Below are positions 33,040 to 41,064 of a DNA stretch of 64,000 nucleotides, one piece after another. Made by a program: the position numbers and the translations under genes. The notes beneath the pieces were generated by a model. It was not told the origin of the DNA. It saw only the letters and a program-made list of their open reading frames with translations, and made no database searches. Source of the DNA: Kineococcus endophyticus (GTDB lineage Bacteria; Actinomycetota; Actinomycetes; Actinomycetales; Kineococcaceae); assembly GCF_040796495.1 (NCBI RefSeq), contig NZ_JBFNQN010000008.1, forward strand, positions 62,001-126,000, given 5' to 3'. How positions within the stretch are numbered: position 1 is the stretch's first letter; the number at the start of each line of letters is the position of its first letter.

Positions 33040-35094
33040 GTGCGACTTCGCAACCTTCCCCAGCTGGCGATCCCCGCGGGGGTCGTCGGGATCGTCCTGC
33101 TGCTCGTGGTGCCCCTGCCGGCGGCCCTGCTGGACTTCCTCATCGCGCTGAACATCACGCTGTCGCTCGTCGCGCTGCTCGTGACGATGTTCGTCAAGCG
33201 TCCGCTGGACTTCTCCGTCTTCCCGGCGCTGATCCTCGTCCTGACGCTCTTCCGCCTCGGCCTGAACGTCGCCTCGACCCGCCTGGTGCTGTCCAACGGC
33301 TACGCGGGCAAGGTCATCGAGGCCTTCGGGCACTTCGTCATCTCGGGCTCGCTGGTCATCGGGATGGTGATCTTCCTCATCCTGGTCGTCATCCAGTTCG
33401 TCGTCATCACCAAGGGCGCCGAGCGCGTCGCCGAGGTCGGCGCCCGCTTCACCCTGGACGCGATGCCCGGCAAGCAGATGGCCATCGACGCCGACCTGAA
33501 CGCCGGCCTCATCGACGAGGCCGAGGCGCGCCAGCGCCGGGCCGACGTCACCGCCGAGGCCGACTTCTACGGCGCCATGGACGGTGGGTCGAAGTTCGTC
33601 AAGGGCGACGCCATCGCGGGCATCGTCATCGTGATGATCAACCTCATCGGCGGGTTCGCCATCGGGATGCTCCAGCACGGTCTGGGCCCCGCGGAGTCGA
33701 TCAACAAGTACGCCCTGCTGAGCATCGGTGACGGCCTCGTCTCCCAGGTGCCGGCGCTGCTGCTGTCGGTCGCGACCGGCCTCATCGTCACCCGCTCCAC
33801 CGGGACCGGGGACATGGGCGGGGAGGCCATCAAGCAGCTCGGCCAGCAGAAGACGGCCTTCCAGATCGCCGGTGCGGCGATGATCGTCCTGGCGCTCATC
33901 CCGAGCATGCCCAAGCTGCCCTTCCTCCTCATCGGTGGGCTCGCGATCTTCGCCTCCACCCGGATCGCCAAGCGCGACAAGCAGACCGCCCGCGACGCGG
34001 CCCTGGCCGAGCTGGCCCCCGTGCCGCACAACCCGAACGAGGCCGCGGAGAACCTGCTCGAGGAGATGCGCGTCGACCCGCTCGAGGTCGTCCTGGCCCC
34101 CGACCTCGTCGACCTCGTCGACACCTCCGGCGGCGGCGACCTGCTCGAACGCGTCCGCGCCCTGCGCCGCAAGATCGCCTTGGAGCTCGGCCTCGTCGTG
34201 CCGCCGGTCCGCACCCGCGACTCCCTCGACCTGCCCATGTCGACCTACGCGGTCCGCATCTCCGGTGTCGAGGTCGCCCGCGGCACCGCCCCGCCCGGAC
34301 AGGTGCTCGCCCTCGGCGACAACCTCGACGGCCTGCCGGGCCGCGCGACGGTCGAGCCGGTGTTCGGCCTGGCCGGCAAGTGGATCCCCGCCGAGCTGCG
34401 CCACCAGGCCCAGCTCATGGGGGCCACGGTCGTCGACCGCGCGAGCGTGCTCATCACCCACCTCGGCGAGCTCGTCCGCACCCACGCCCCGCGCCTGCTG
34501 TCCCGCGAGGACGTCCGCTCGCTGGTCGAGGCGCTCAAGCGCACCCACCCCGCCGTCGTCGACGAGCTCACCCCCGCCGTCCTCACCCTCGGGGAGGTCC
34601 AGCGGGTCCTGCAGGCCATGCTCGACGAGGCCGTCCCGATCCGGGACCTCGCCCGCATCTTCGAGGCGCTCTCGTTGCGCGCCAAGGCCGGCAGCGACCT
34701 CGACGGCCTCGTGGAGGCCTCCCGCCGCGCCCTGGGCCCGGCCGTGGCGGCCGTCCACGAGCAGGACGGCACCCTGCACGTCATCACGCTCGACCCCGTC
34801 CTGGAGCAGCAGCTGGCCGAGTCCCTGCGACCGGGGGAGCACGGCGCGAGCCTGGCCCTGGACGCCCGCACGGCCGAGCACCTGGTGACCTCCTCAAGTT
34901 CCTGCATGGAACGTGCCGAAGGGCAGGGCATCAGCGCGGTGCTCGTCTGCGCACCCCCTCTGCGCGCCCCCCTGCGCCGCCTCCTGAAGGTGGCGGTGGG
35001 CCGCCTGCACGTCCTGTCCTACGACGACGTGAGCAACCACCCCCGGATCGAGACGGTTGGATCGGTGAGCGGTGTCCATGCACTTGCTTCTTGA
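33040..35094 (+). CDS. flhA: Flagellar export gate protein FlhA
   Basis: Largest export gate component; its nonameric cytoplasmic ring docks chaperone-substrate complexes. The 684-residue product has eight TM helices in the first ~320 residues, the conserved loop ARFTLDAMPGKQMAIDADLNAGLIDEAEARQRR (about 135-170), and a cytoplasmic domain (about 330-684). GTG 33040 was chosen because the hydrophobic start NLPQLAIPAGVVGIVLLL fits FlhA and AAGGCGG lies 7 nt upstream. The frame is open to 32875 but that would cross the promoter. The 3' end overlaps the next gene by 17 bp and appears to contain its promoter. Confidence 0.95.
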   Translation: MRLRNLPQLAIPAGVVGIVLLLVVPLPAALLDFLIALNITLSLVALLVTMFVKRPLDFSVFPALILVLTLFRLGLNVASTRLVLSNGYAGKVIEAFGHFVISGSLVIGMVIFLILVVIQFVVITKGAERVAEVGARFTLDAMPGKQMAIDADLNAGLIDEAEARQRRADVTAEADFYGAMDGGSKFVKGDAIAGIVIVMINLIGGFAIGMLQHGLGPAESINKYALLSIGDGLVSQVPALLLSVATGLIVTRSTGTGDMGGEAIKQLGQQKTAFQIAGAAMIVLALIPSMPKLPFLLIGGLAIFASTRIAKRDKQTARDAALAELAPVPHNPNEAAENLLEEMRVDPLEVVLAPDLVDLVDTSGGGDLLERVRALRRKIALELGLVVPPVRTRDSLDLPMSTYAVRISGVEVARGTAPPGQVLALGDNLDGLPGRATVEPVFGLAGKWIPAELRHQAQLMGATVVDRASVLITHLGELVRTHAPRLLSREDVRSLVEALKRTHPAVVDELTPAVLTLGEVQRVLQAMLDEAVPIRDLARIFEALSLRAKAGSDLDGLVEASRRALGPAVAAVHEQDGTLHVITLDPVLEQQLAESLRPGEHGASLALDARTAEHLVTSSSSCMERAEGQGISAVLVCAPPLRAPLRRLLKVAVGRLHVLSYDDVSNHPRIETVGSVSGVHALAS
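34893..34922 (+). promoter_or_regulatory. Internal FliA-class promoter within flhA
   Basis: CTCAA (34893-34897), a 17-nt spacer (as for fliM) and GCCGAAGG (34915-34922) lie inside the flhA coding region, about 155 nt before the FlhF-like gene. The -35 is encoded by the codons TCA AGT, both rare in this genome, which suggests selection at the DNA level. Confidence 0.45.
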
Positions 35095-37525
35095 AGGCTC
35101 TGACCTGGGCGACCTCCTCGCGGAGGTCCGCACCCAGCACGGCCCGGCGGCCCGCGTCGTCCGCGCCGAGCGCATCCGTTCCGGCGGCGTGGCCGGCTTC
35201 TTCAGCAAGGAACGCTACGAGGTGACCGTCGAGATGGACGGCGCCGGAGGGGACGACGAGACCCACGTGAGCCACGCCGATCACCAGGCCCCCGACCAGG
35301 CCCCCGCCGCCGCAGGACAGGCCCCCGAGGGCCTGCAGGTGGAGGAACGCGAGGCCCTCGACTTCGAGGCCCTGCTCGCCGCCGCCGACGCCGCCGAGAC
35401 GGCCGCCAGCGCCGCTCCCGCGCCCGTGGCCGCTGAGGACACCGTCGCCGCGGAGGAGTTCGAGTCCGCCCGGGCCGGGCTGCTCGAGGTGCTGCGCGCC
35501 TCCCAGCAGGGGGCGTCCGCCGACGCCCCGCAGGCCGCGCTCAAGGAATCCGCCGCGGATGCCGAGGACCGGGGTGTGATCGCGCAAACGGGTGACGACC
35601 AGCACGCTGCGTCGACCGACCTCGCCCACCTGGACGAGCTGGTCGCCGAGGCGACCGAGCAGGACGACGAGGTCGGCAAGGTCGGCCAGGTCGGCCACGT
35701 GGACCAGGCCGACCACGGCGACGAGGTCGTCGAGGCGCTCGCCGCCGACGAGGCCGCCGTGGCGGCCTTCGAGGCCGAGCTGCTCGAGCAGGCCCGCGCC
35801 GAGATCGAGCGCGAGGAGCTGGAGCGCGCGCAGGTCGAGCGTGCCCGGCAGGAGCGCGCCGAGCTGGAGCGCGCCGAGGCCGAGCGCGCCGAGGCCCAGC
35901 GCGCCGCCGCACGTGCCGCCGCCGAACGAGCCCTGGAAGAGGAGCGGATGCAGCAGTTGGAGATGGAGCGCCGGGAGGCCGAGCGCGCCGAGCACGCCCG
36001 CCGCGAGGCGGTCCGCGAGCAGGAGGTGCGCCGCGAGGCGGCCCGCGCGGACGTCCGGCGCCGGCAGGCCGAGCGCGTCAGCGCTCCGCGCCCGCAGGCC
36101 CAGGGTCAGGCCCGCGCCCACGTGCCGGCGCAGGCGCCGGCACGGTCGCTCGGTGAGGTCCTGGCTGCGGCGGACGCCGCGGACGGCACCGACCGCCTCG
36201 GCGCGATGTTCGCCGCCGGGCAGGGGGAGCCGGCGCCGCAGCAGCGGGCGGCCCGCCCGCACCGGCCGATCTCGACCGAGAGCGACTCCTTCGCCCGGAC
36301 ACTGGCCTCGATGCGTCAGGGCGCCACGCGAACCCCTGCGACTGGAGTAACGGGTGATGTACGCTCCGTTACCACGCCGGTGCGTTCCGTTCGTCCCCGT
36401 CCGGGACACCCCGACGCTCGACCCGCTCGCACCCCGGAGGAACGCGTGTCCGATCAGTTCGGGACCACGAACGGCGCCACCCGCGAGGGTCGCGGCCCGG
36501 CCCGCCGTCCGGAGCTGCGCCGCCCGGCCGCGGTCGAGGACCAGTTCGCCGACCAGTTCGCCGACCAGTTCGGGGACCAGTTCGGTGACCGCTTCGAGGT
36601 CGAGCGCCCCGTCGAGCGGCCCCTGGACCGTGCCGCCGACCGTGCCGCGGACCGTCGCGGTGACTGGGCCCACGACTACGACCAGCTCGAGCAGCAGGTC
36701 GCTGCGCAGTCCTACTACGAGCAGGACTCCTACGAGAAGGGTTTCGAACCCGGCTACGAGCGTCAGGACGAGCGTCCGGCCCGCAGCTACCAGCCCGCCG
36801 CCCGCGCCGCCGAGCGCGTGGACCGGGCCACTGACCGAGCGGTGAACCGCGATGGGGACGACAACGAGGCGATGACCATGGATCTGACTTACCGTGAACC
36901 CGTGACCACCTACAGCGACCGTTCCGGTGCGTCCCGCATGGCCTACCGCGAGCCGCAGGACACCGGCGACGTGCTGCGCCTGGCGCGCGACATCGACGTG
37001 CCCGCGCCGCTGCGCGTCGGCGCCGGCGAGCTCGTTGTCGTCATCGGCGAGGCCGACGCCGTCGTGGCGGCCGCCCTGCTGGTCGCCGACGAGGTCGGCT
37101 CCGAGGCCCCGCTGGTGCTCGGCCGCGCCGACGTCCAGAACACGATCACCGCCGACGAGCTGCCGGCCCGTCAGGACCAGGCCCGCCGCTGGAGCGCCCC
37201 GCTGACGGTCGCCATCCCGGCCCGCCCGACCGGTGCCGACGCCGAGCGCGCCGCCCGCATGGCCGCCGAGATCGGCGCCGCCTCCGTGGTCGTCTGCGTC
37301 GACGCCACCCGCCGCAGCCACGCGGTCGCGAGCCTGCTGCGCGCCCTCGACGGTGTCGGCCTGCCCGCCCGCCGCCTGGCCGTGCACCGCGCCGCCGAGA
37401 GCCCGGACCCGCTGGACGTCCTGTCCCTGGACGTCCCGGTCGGCTTCCTCGACGGTCGTCCCGCGACCTCCGGTGCGTGGGCGGGTCTGCTGCTGGACGC
37501 CGCCGGCGACCACAACCTGCGCTGA
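35078..37525 (+). CDS. FlhF-like protein with degenerate, P-loop-less GTPase domain
   Basis: The first ~50 residues (MHLLLEGSDLGDLLAEVRTQHGPAARV and SGGVAGFFSKERYEV) match the FlhF N-terminus, and the gene follows flhA, the usual flhF position. A Glu/Arg/Ala-rich coiled coil (about 230-333) and a disordered linker with DQFADQFG repeats follow. The C-terminal domain (about 630-815) is SRP-GTPase-like in layout, but the GxxxxGK(S/T) loop is replaced by VVVIGEADAVVAAALLVADE and no DTAG or TKxD motif is seen. It therefore probably does not hydrolyse GTP. At 815 residues it is far longer than FlhF (~400). ATG 35078 matches the family start; GTG 35072 is an alternative. Confidence 0.65.
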   Translation: MHLLLEGSDLGDLLAEVRTQHGPAARVVRAERIRSGGVAGFFSKERYEVTVEMDGAGGDDETHVSHADHQAPDQAPAAAGQAPEGLQVEEREALDFEALLAAADAAETAASAAPAPVAAEDTVAAEEFESARAGLLEVLRASQQGASADAPQAALKESAADAEDRGVIAQTGDDQHAASTDLAHLDELVAEATEQDDEVGKVGQVGHVDQADHGDEVVEALAADEAAVAAFEAELLEQARAEIEREELERAQVERARQERAELERAEAERAEAQRAAARAAAERALEEERMQQLEMERREAERAEHARREAVREQEVRREAARADVRRRQAERVSAPRPQAQGQARAHVPAQAPARSLGEVLAAADAADGTDRLGAMFAAGQGEPAPQQRAARPHRPISTESDSFARTLASMRQGATRTPATGVTGDVRSVTTPVRSVRPRPGHPDARPARTPEERVSDQFGTTNGATREGRGPARRPELRRPAAVEDQFADQFADQFGDQFGDRFEVERPVERPLDRAADRAADRRGDWAHDYDQLEQQVAAQSYYEQDSYEKGFEPGYERQDERPARSYQPAARAAERVDRATDRAVNRDGDDNEAMTMDLTYREPVTTYSDRSGASRMAYREPQDTGDVLRLARDIDVPAPLRVGAGELVVVIGEADAVVAAALLVADEVGSEAPLVLGRADVQNTITADELPARQDQARRWSAPLTVAIPARPTGADAERAARMAAEIGAASVVVCVDATRRSHAVASLLRALDGVGLPARRLAVHRAAESPDPLDVLSLDVPVGFLDGRPATSGAWAGLLLDAAGDHNLR
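36539..36586 (+). repeat. Four 12-bp tandem repeats encoding Asp-Gln-Phe-(Ala/Gly)
   Basis: Four near-identical copies of gaccagttcg(c/g)(c/g/t) in the linker of the FlhF-like gene. The repeat is in-frame and in a predicted disordered region. Confidence 0.7.
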
Positions 37526-37538
37526 CGGCTCCCGGACG

Positions 37539-38270
37539 ATGGCCCGACGCACCCCGGCAGGGGCCGAGCTCACCCGCTCGGCTCCTGCGCACTGGCCCGG
37601 TCTGAACGACCGGGTGTGGGTCGAGGTGCAGATGCCGGACAGCTTCGGCGGGGAGACCATCCGGATCCCCACCCGGGTCGAGGACGCGCACGACGGCACG
37701 CTCGTCGTGGCCGCGCCCAGCTTCCGCGGTGACCTGCACGTCGTCGCCCCCGGCCTGCCGGTGGCCGTCTGCTGGGCCGGCCAGCGCGGCCAGTCCCGGC
37801 AGGACTTCCTGATCGCCGAGGTCGTCCGACGGCGCGTGCCCGCGTGGGACCTGGTGCCCTGCAGCGACGTCGTCGTGGAGCAGCGGCGCCGGTACGCCCG
37901 CGTCCCGGCCTCCGGCGGTGTGCACGTGACGCCCGTCCACGGCGACCCGCTCGCCGCGGAGGTCGACCCGGACGACCCCGTCGAGGAACCGACCGTCCCG
38001 GCCCAGCTCGTCGACCTGTCCGAGGGCGGGTCAGCCCTGTCCGTGCCGGCCGGCAGCTGGTTGCGGTTGGGCCGGCTGGCCCGGCTCGCCTTCGACCTCG
38101 AGGGCTTCCCCGTTCACCAGGAGGGCCAGGTCGTGCGCAGCCTGGACTCCCTGGAGGCCGACCGGCTCGAGGTCGTCGTGGCCTTCGCCGAACCCGTCGC
38201 CGCCGCAGACCGGCTGCGCCGCTACGTCATGCAGACCCAGATCAGGCAACGCCGTGGAGGAGACCGATGA
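37539..38270 (+). CDS. PilZ-domain c-di-GMP receptor (YcgR-like)
   Basis: Predicted to bind cyclic di-GMP and adjust flagellar motor function. The 243-residue protein has an N-terminal YcgR-type beta domain (about 20-110). The PilZ domain (about 112-235) carries the ligand motifs RxxxR (R117-R121 in RRRYARV) and DxSxxG (D159-G164 in DLSEGG). ATG 37539 lies 13 nt after the FlhF-like stop, and its own stop overlaps the next gene by 4 bp. The flagellar position and the two GGDEF genes in the window suggest a local c-di-GMP circuit. Confidence 0.85.
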   Translation: MARRTPAGAELTRSAPAHWPGLNDRVWVEVQMPDSFGGETIRIPTRVEDAHDGTLVVAAPSFRGDLHVVAPGLPVAVCWAGQRGQSRQDFLIAEVVRRRVPAWDLVPCSDVVVEQRRRYARVPASGGVHVTPVHGDPLAAEVDPDDPVEEPTVPAQLVDLSEGGSALSVPAGSWLRLGRLARLAFDLEGFPVHQEGQVVRSLDSLEADRLEVVVAFAEPVAAADRLRRYVMQTQIRQRRGGDR

Positions 38271-38509
38271 CCGCGATCGTGCTGGCCGTCAGCCTGCTGC
38301 TGGCCGGACCCTCGATCCTGGCCGTGGCCAAGGGCACCGGGGAGGTCGACACGGCGCTGCTGCACCTCGTGCTCGCCCTCGTCGTGACCTCGGTCGCCGG
38401 CCAGGTCGTGCGCACCGTGGTGCGCGGTTACCAGGACCAGGCCGCCCGCACCCCGGCCGTGGCGCCCGAGACCGACCAGACCCCGGGCCGGCGGCGCGAC
38501 GACCGCTGA
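38267..38509 (+). CDS. Small two-TM membrane protein
   Basis: The 80-residue product has two hydrophobic helices (about 3-20 and 31-50, TALLHLVLALVVTSVAGQVV) and a charged, Arg/Asp-rich C-terminal tail. I do not recognise the family. ATG 38267 overlaps the PilZ gene stop, so the two are co-translated and may work together at the membrane or stator. A terminator follows after about 35 nt. Confidence 0.75.
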   Translation: MTAIVLAVSLLLAGPSILAVAKGTGEVDTALLHLVLALVVTSVAGQVVRTVVRGYQDQAARTPAVAPETDQTPGRRRDDR

Positions 38510-38545
38510 ACCGCTCACAACCACGGCACGACCCCGGCAGACCGA

Positions 38546-38575
38546 CCGCCCGTCCCCGCTCACGGGGGCGGGCGG
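38546..38575 (+). terminator. Terminator closing the flhA-PilZ unit
   Basis: A 13-bp stem with one G-T pair (38546-38558 with 38563-38575) and a 4-nt loop. Confidence 0.75.
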
Positions 38576-38629
38576 TTCGGCGTCCCGGGGATGTCACTCG
38601 AACGACATGGCTGACCACGCGTCGTCACC

Positions 38630-38635
38630 TACACT
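38630..38635 (+). promoter_or_regulatory. -10 box of csrA (leaderless)
   Basis: TACACT lies 6 nt before the csrA ATG (38642), with no ribosome binding site between. This geometry indicates a housekeeping-sigma leaderless transcript. No clear -35 was found. Confidence 0.5.
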
Positions 38636-38641
38636 GGTCGC

Positions 38642-38893
38642 ATGCTGGTCCTGACCCGCAAGGCCGGGGAATCCGTCGTCATCGGCGACGAGGTCGTCGT
38701 GCGCGTCCTCGAGGTCCGGGGGGACGTGGTCCGGGTCGGGATCGACGCCCCGCGCGACGTGCAGGTGCACCGGCAGGAGGTGTACGAGGCGGTGCGCGAG
38801 GCGAACATCGCCGCCTCCACCGCCTCCGAGGAGGCCATCACGGCCCTGCAGGGCATCGTGCGGCGCGCCGGTGCGGTCGGCCCCACCCAATGA
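38642..38893 (+). CDS. csrA: Carbon storage / translation regulator CsrA
   Basis: Dimeric RNA-binding protein that represses translation by covering GGA-containing ribosome binding sites; in gram-positive bacteria it controls flagellin. The 83-residue product opens with [25 protein letters not shown] and continues [22 protein letters not shown], matching CsrA throughout, with a ~20-residue C-terminal extension. CsrA is uncommon in actinobacteria and there tracks with flagella. Its usual antagonist gene fliW is not in the window. The gene appears leaderless. Confidence 0.95.
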   Translation: MLVLTRKAGESVVIGDEVVVRVLEVRGDVVRVGIDAPRDVQVHRQEVYEAVREANIAASTASEEAITALQGIVRRAGAVGPTQ

Positions 38894-39002
38894 CGCGCTG
38901 ACGCGCCACCAGACGCACGACCAGCGGCGCCCGGCCCGCCGATGAGCCCATCGACGCCCCCTCTGGGACGCCCTGAACGTTTCACCTGATCGAGCGATCA
39001 CG

Positions 39003-39031
39003 CTCAAGACGCCGCACGGCCCCACCGACAC
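39003..39031 (+). promoter_or_regulatory. FliA-class promoter of the PAS-GGDEF gene
   Basis: CTCAA (39003-39007), a 16-nt spacer and ACCGACAC (39024-39031), the same -10 variant found before the other GGDEF gene. It leaves a leader of about 30 nt that holds an AGGAGG site. Confidence 0.5.
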
Positions 39032-39066
39032 CACATGCAGGAGACCGGTGGAGCAGGAGGCGGGCG

Positions 39067-40863
39067 GTGACGACGACGACCACGAGCAGCAGCACGCACG
39101 CGCCCCCGGGTGCGCCGGCGGCGGCTGCGGGCTGGCACAAGGCGCTGGACCTGGCCGGTGTCGCCCTGGCGGTGCTGCACCCCGCCGGGCACGTCGCTGC
39201 CGTCACGGCCGCCTACTGCCGCCTCACCGGCCTCGATGCCGCCCGCGTGCCGGGCACCGTCGTGCTGGACTGGTGGGGGACGACGCCCGACGTCACCACC
39301 GGCCACGGCGACGCCACGCACCCCACCGGCCTCGGTCCGGCCCCGTCGGTGTCGGCGGTGCTGGCCGCCGCCGCGGCCGGTGACGTCCACCTCGACGTCG
39401 AACTGCGCGGGGTGACGCCACCGCACCAGGAGTCTCACCAGGAGTCTCACGAGGAGGGTCACCCGGTCGGTCCCCCGCGCGTGCTGAACGTGCAGGTCAC
39501 CGCGAGCGCCGACGGCGGGGCCGTCGTGCTGCTGCGCGACGTCACGGCCCAGCACGCCGAGCGCACCTCCCTGCGGACGCGGCTAGCCCAGCAGGAGGCC
39601 GTCATGTCGGCCTCCCCGGACACCATCTACCGGCTGCACCTGGGCACCGGCCACGTCGAGTGGACCAACAGCGGTGGCGCCTGCCTGCTCGGCCTGCCCG
39701 CCGTCGACGACCTCGTCGCGCCCGACCTCGTCCACCCCGACGACGTGCCCGGTGTCCAGCGCGCCGTGGAGACCCTGTGCGCGGCCGCCCCCGGCGAGAT
39801 CGTCGAGTGCACCTACCGCGTCGTGGACACGTGGGGGGAGGAGCGCTGGGTCCACACGCGCTCCACCGTCACCGACCTCGACGCCGCCGGCCGGGCCCTG
39901 CACGCCGTCGGCATCGCCCAGGACCTGACCGAGACCATCACCACGATGGACGCCCTCGCCGGCTCCGAGCGCCGCTTCCACGAGGTGTTCGCGCGCGGCC
40001 CGGTCGGCATGCTGATCTTCGGCCTGGAGGGGTGGGTCAGCGAGGTCAACGACGCGCTGTGCACCCTGCTCGAACGCGACACCGCCGAGCTCGTCGGCGC
40101 CGCGGCCGCCGAGCTGCTCGAACCGGCCGCGGGGGAGCGGGCCAGCGCCGAGGAGCGCGACGAGCTCGCCCAGGCCCACGCCCAGCTGCAGGCCCTCGTC
40201 GACGGCAGCGCCGAGGTCGCGCACCGCGAGCGACGCTTCGACCTGCCCAGCGGCCGGACGGTCTGGGCGCAGGTGACGTTGTCGCTGACGTCCTCCAGCA
40301 CGGGCGAACCGGCCTTCCTCGCCTTCGTCGAGGACGTCACCGCCCGCAAGCGCGAGGCCGAGCAGCTGGAGCACGCCGCCCTCCACGACCCCCTGACGGG
40401 CCTGCCCAACCGCGCCAAGGCCGAGGACCAGCTGAGCACGGCGCTGGCCCGCACCCAGCGCCGCGGCGGGGGCTGCGCCGTCCTGTTCGTCGACCTCGAC
40501 CACTTCAAGGACGTCAACGACACCCTGGGCCACGCGGCGGGCGACCACCTCCTGCGCGACGTGGCCGACCGGCTGCGCGGGCTCCTGCGCACCGGGGACA
40601 TGGCCGCGCGCATCGGTGGCGACGAGTTCGTGCTGGTCTGCGAGGACGTCGCCGACGCCCAGGCCCTGTCCGCGATCGCCGAGCGGGTCTGCGAGCGCAT
40701 CACGATCCCCGTCGACCTCGGCGCGCGGACGGTCACCGTCACCGCGAGCGTCGGGGCGGCGCGCACCGACGGCAGCCTGGGCCCCGACGAGCTGCTCCGG
40801 GCGGCCGACCGGGCCATGTACCGGGCCAAGGCCGCCGGCCGGGCCTGCTGGCGGGCCGCCTGA
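39067..40863 (+). CDS. PAS-PAS-PAS-GGDEF diguanylate cyclase
   Basis: Predicted soluble cyclic di-GMP synthase with sensory input. The 598-residue protein has three PAS-like regions (about 15-65, 180-290 and 300-430). The GGDEF domain (about 440-598) contains VLFVDLDHFKDVNDTLGH and the active loop RIGGDEFVLV. An RTGD inhibitory (I-)site lies five residues before GGDEF, so product feedback is expected. No EAL domain follows. GTG 39067 has AGGAGG about 5 nt upstream. No TM helix is seen, so the signal is probably cytoplasmic. Confidence 0.92.
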   Translation: MTTTTTSSSTHAPPGAPAAAAGWHKALDLAGVALAVLHPAGHVAAVTAAYCRLTGLDAARVPGTVVLDWWGTTPDVTTGHGDATHPTGLGPAPSVSAVLAAAAAGDVHLDVELRGVTPPHQESHQESHEEGHPVGPPRVLNVQVTASADGGAVVLLRDVTAQHAERTSLRTRLAQQEAVMSASPDTIYRLHLGTGHVEWTNSGGACLLGLPAVDDLVAPDLVHPDDVPGVQRAVETLCAAAPGEIVECTYRVVDTWGEERWVHTRSTVTDLDAAGRALHAVGIAQDLTETITTMDALAGSERRFHEVFARGPVGMLIFGLEGWVSEVNDALCTLLERDTAELVGAAAAELLEPAAGERASAEERDELAQAHAQLQALVDGSAEVAHRERRFDLPSGRTVWAQVTLSLTSSSTGEPAFLAFVEDVTARKREAEQLEHAALHDPLTGLPNRAKAEDQLSTALARTQRRGGGCAVLFVDLDHFKDVNDTLGHAAGDHLLRDVADRLRGLLRTGDMAARIGGDEFVLVCEDVADAQALSAIAERVCERITIPVDLGARTVTVTASVGAARTDGSLGPDELLRAADRAMYRAKAAGRACWRAA

Positions 40864-40916
40864 GCCCTCCCGGGGGCGGCGGGCTGGTCCGGACGGGTGG
40901 TCCGGCACGGCGGGTG

Positions 40917-40945
40917 ACCAAGCTCACCCCCTGAACGGCCGTACC
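40917..40945 (+). promoter_or_regulatory. Weak FliA-class promoter candidate upstream of the 29-codon ORF
   Basis: ACCAA (40917-40921), a 16-nt spacer and GCCGTACC (40938-40945). Boxes are imperfect, but the preceding CGGGTGAC closely resembles the sequence before the flhA -35. Confidence 0.25.
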
Positions 40946-40973
40946 GGACGTGCCGTGACCGCGGGGGCCTGGC

Positions 40974-40979
40974 TAGCCT
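40974..40979 (+). promoter_or_regulatory. -10-like TAGCCT upstream of the 29-codon ORF
   Basis: TAGCCT about 85 nt before the small ORF; the same hexamer precedes the M15 peptidase gene. The -35 is not clear. Confidence 0.35.
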
Positions 40980-41064
40980 GATCCCGACCCGCCACCGACT
41001 GGTGAGGACAGCGTCGTCTGCGGTTCGAAGTACAGGCACGGTCCGCACCCACAGGAGGTACGCC

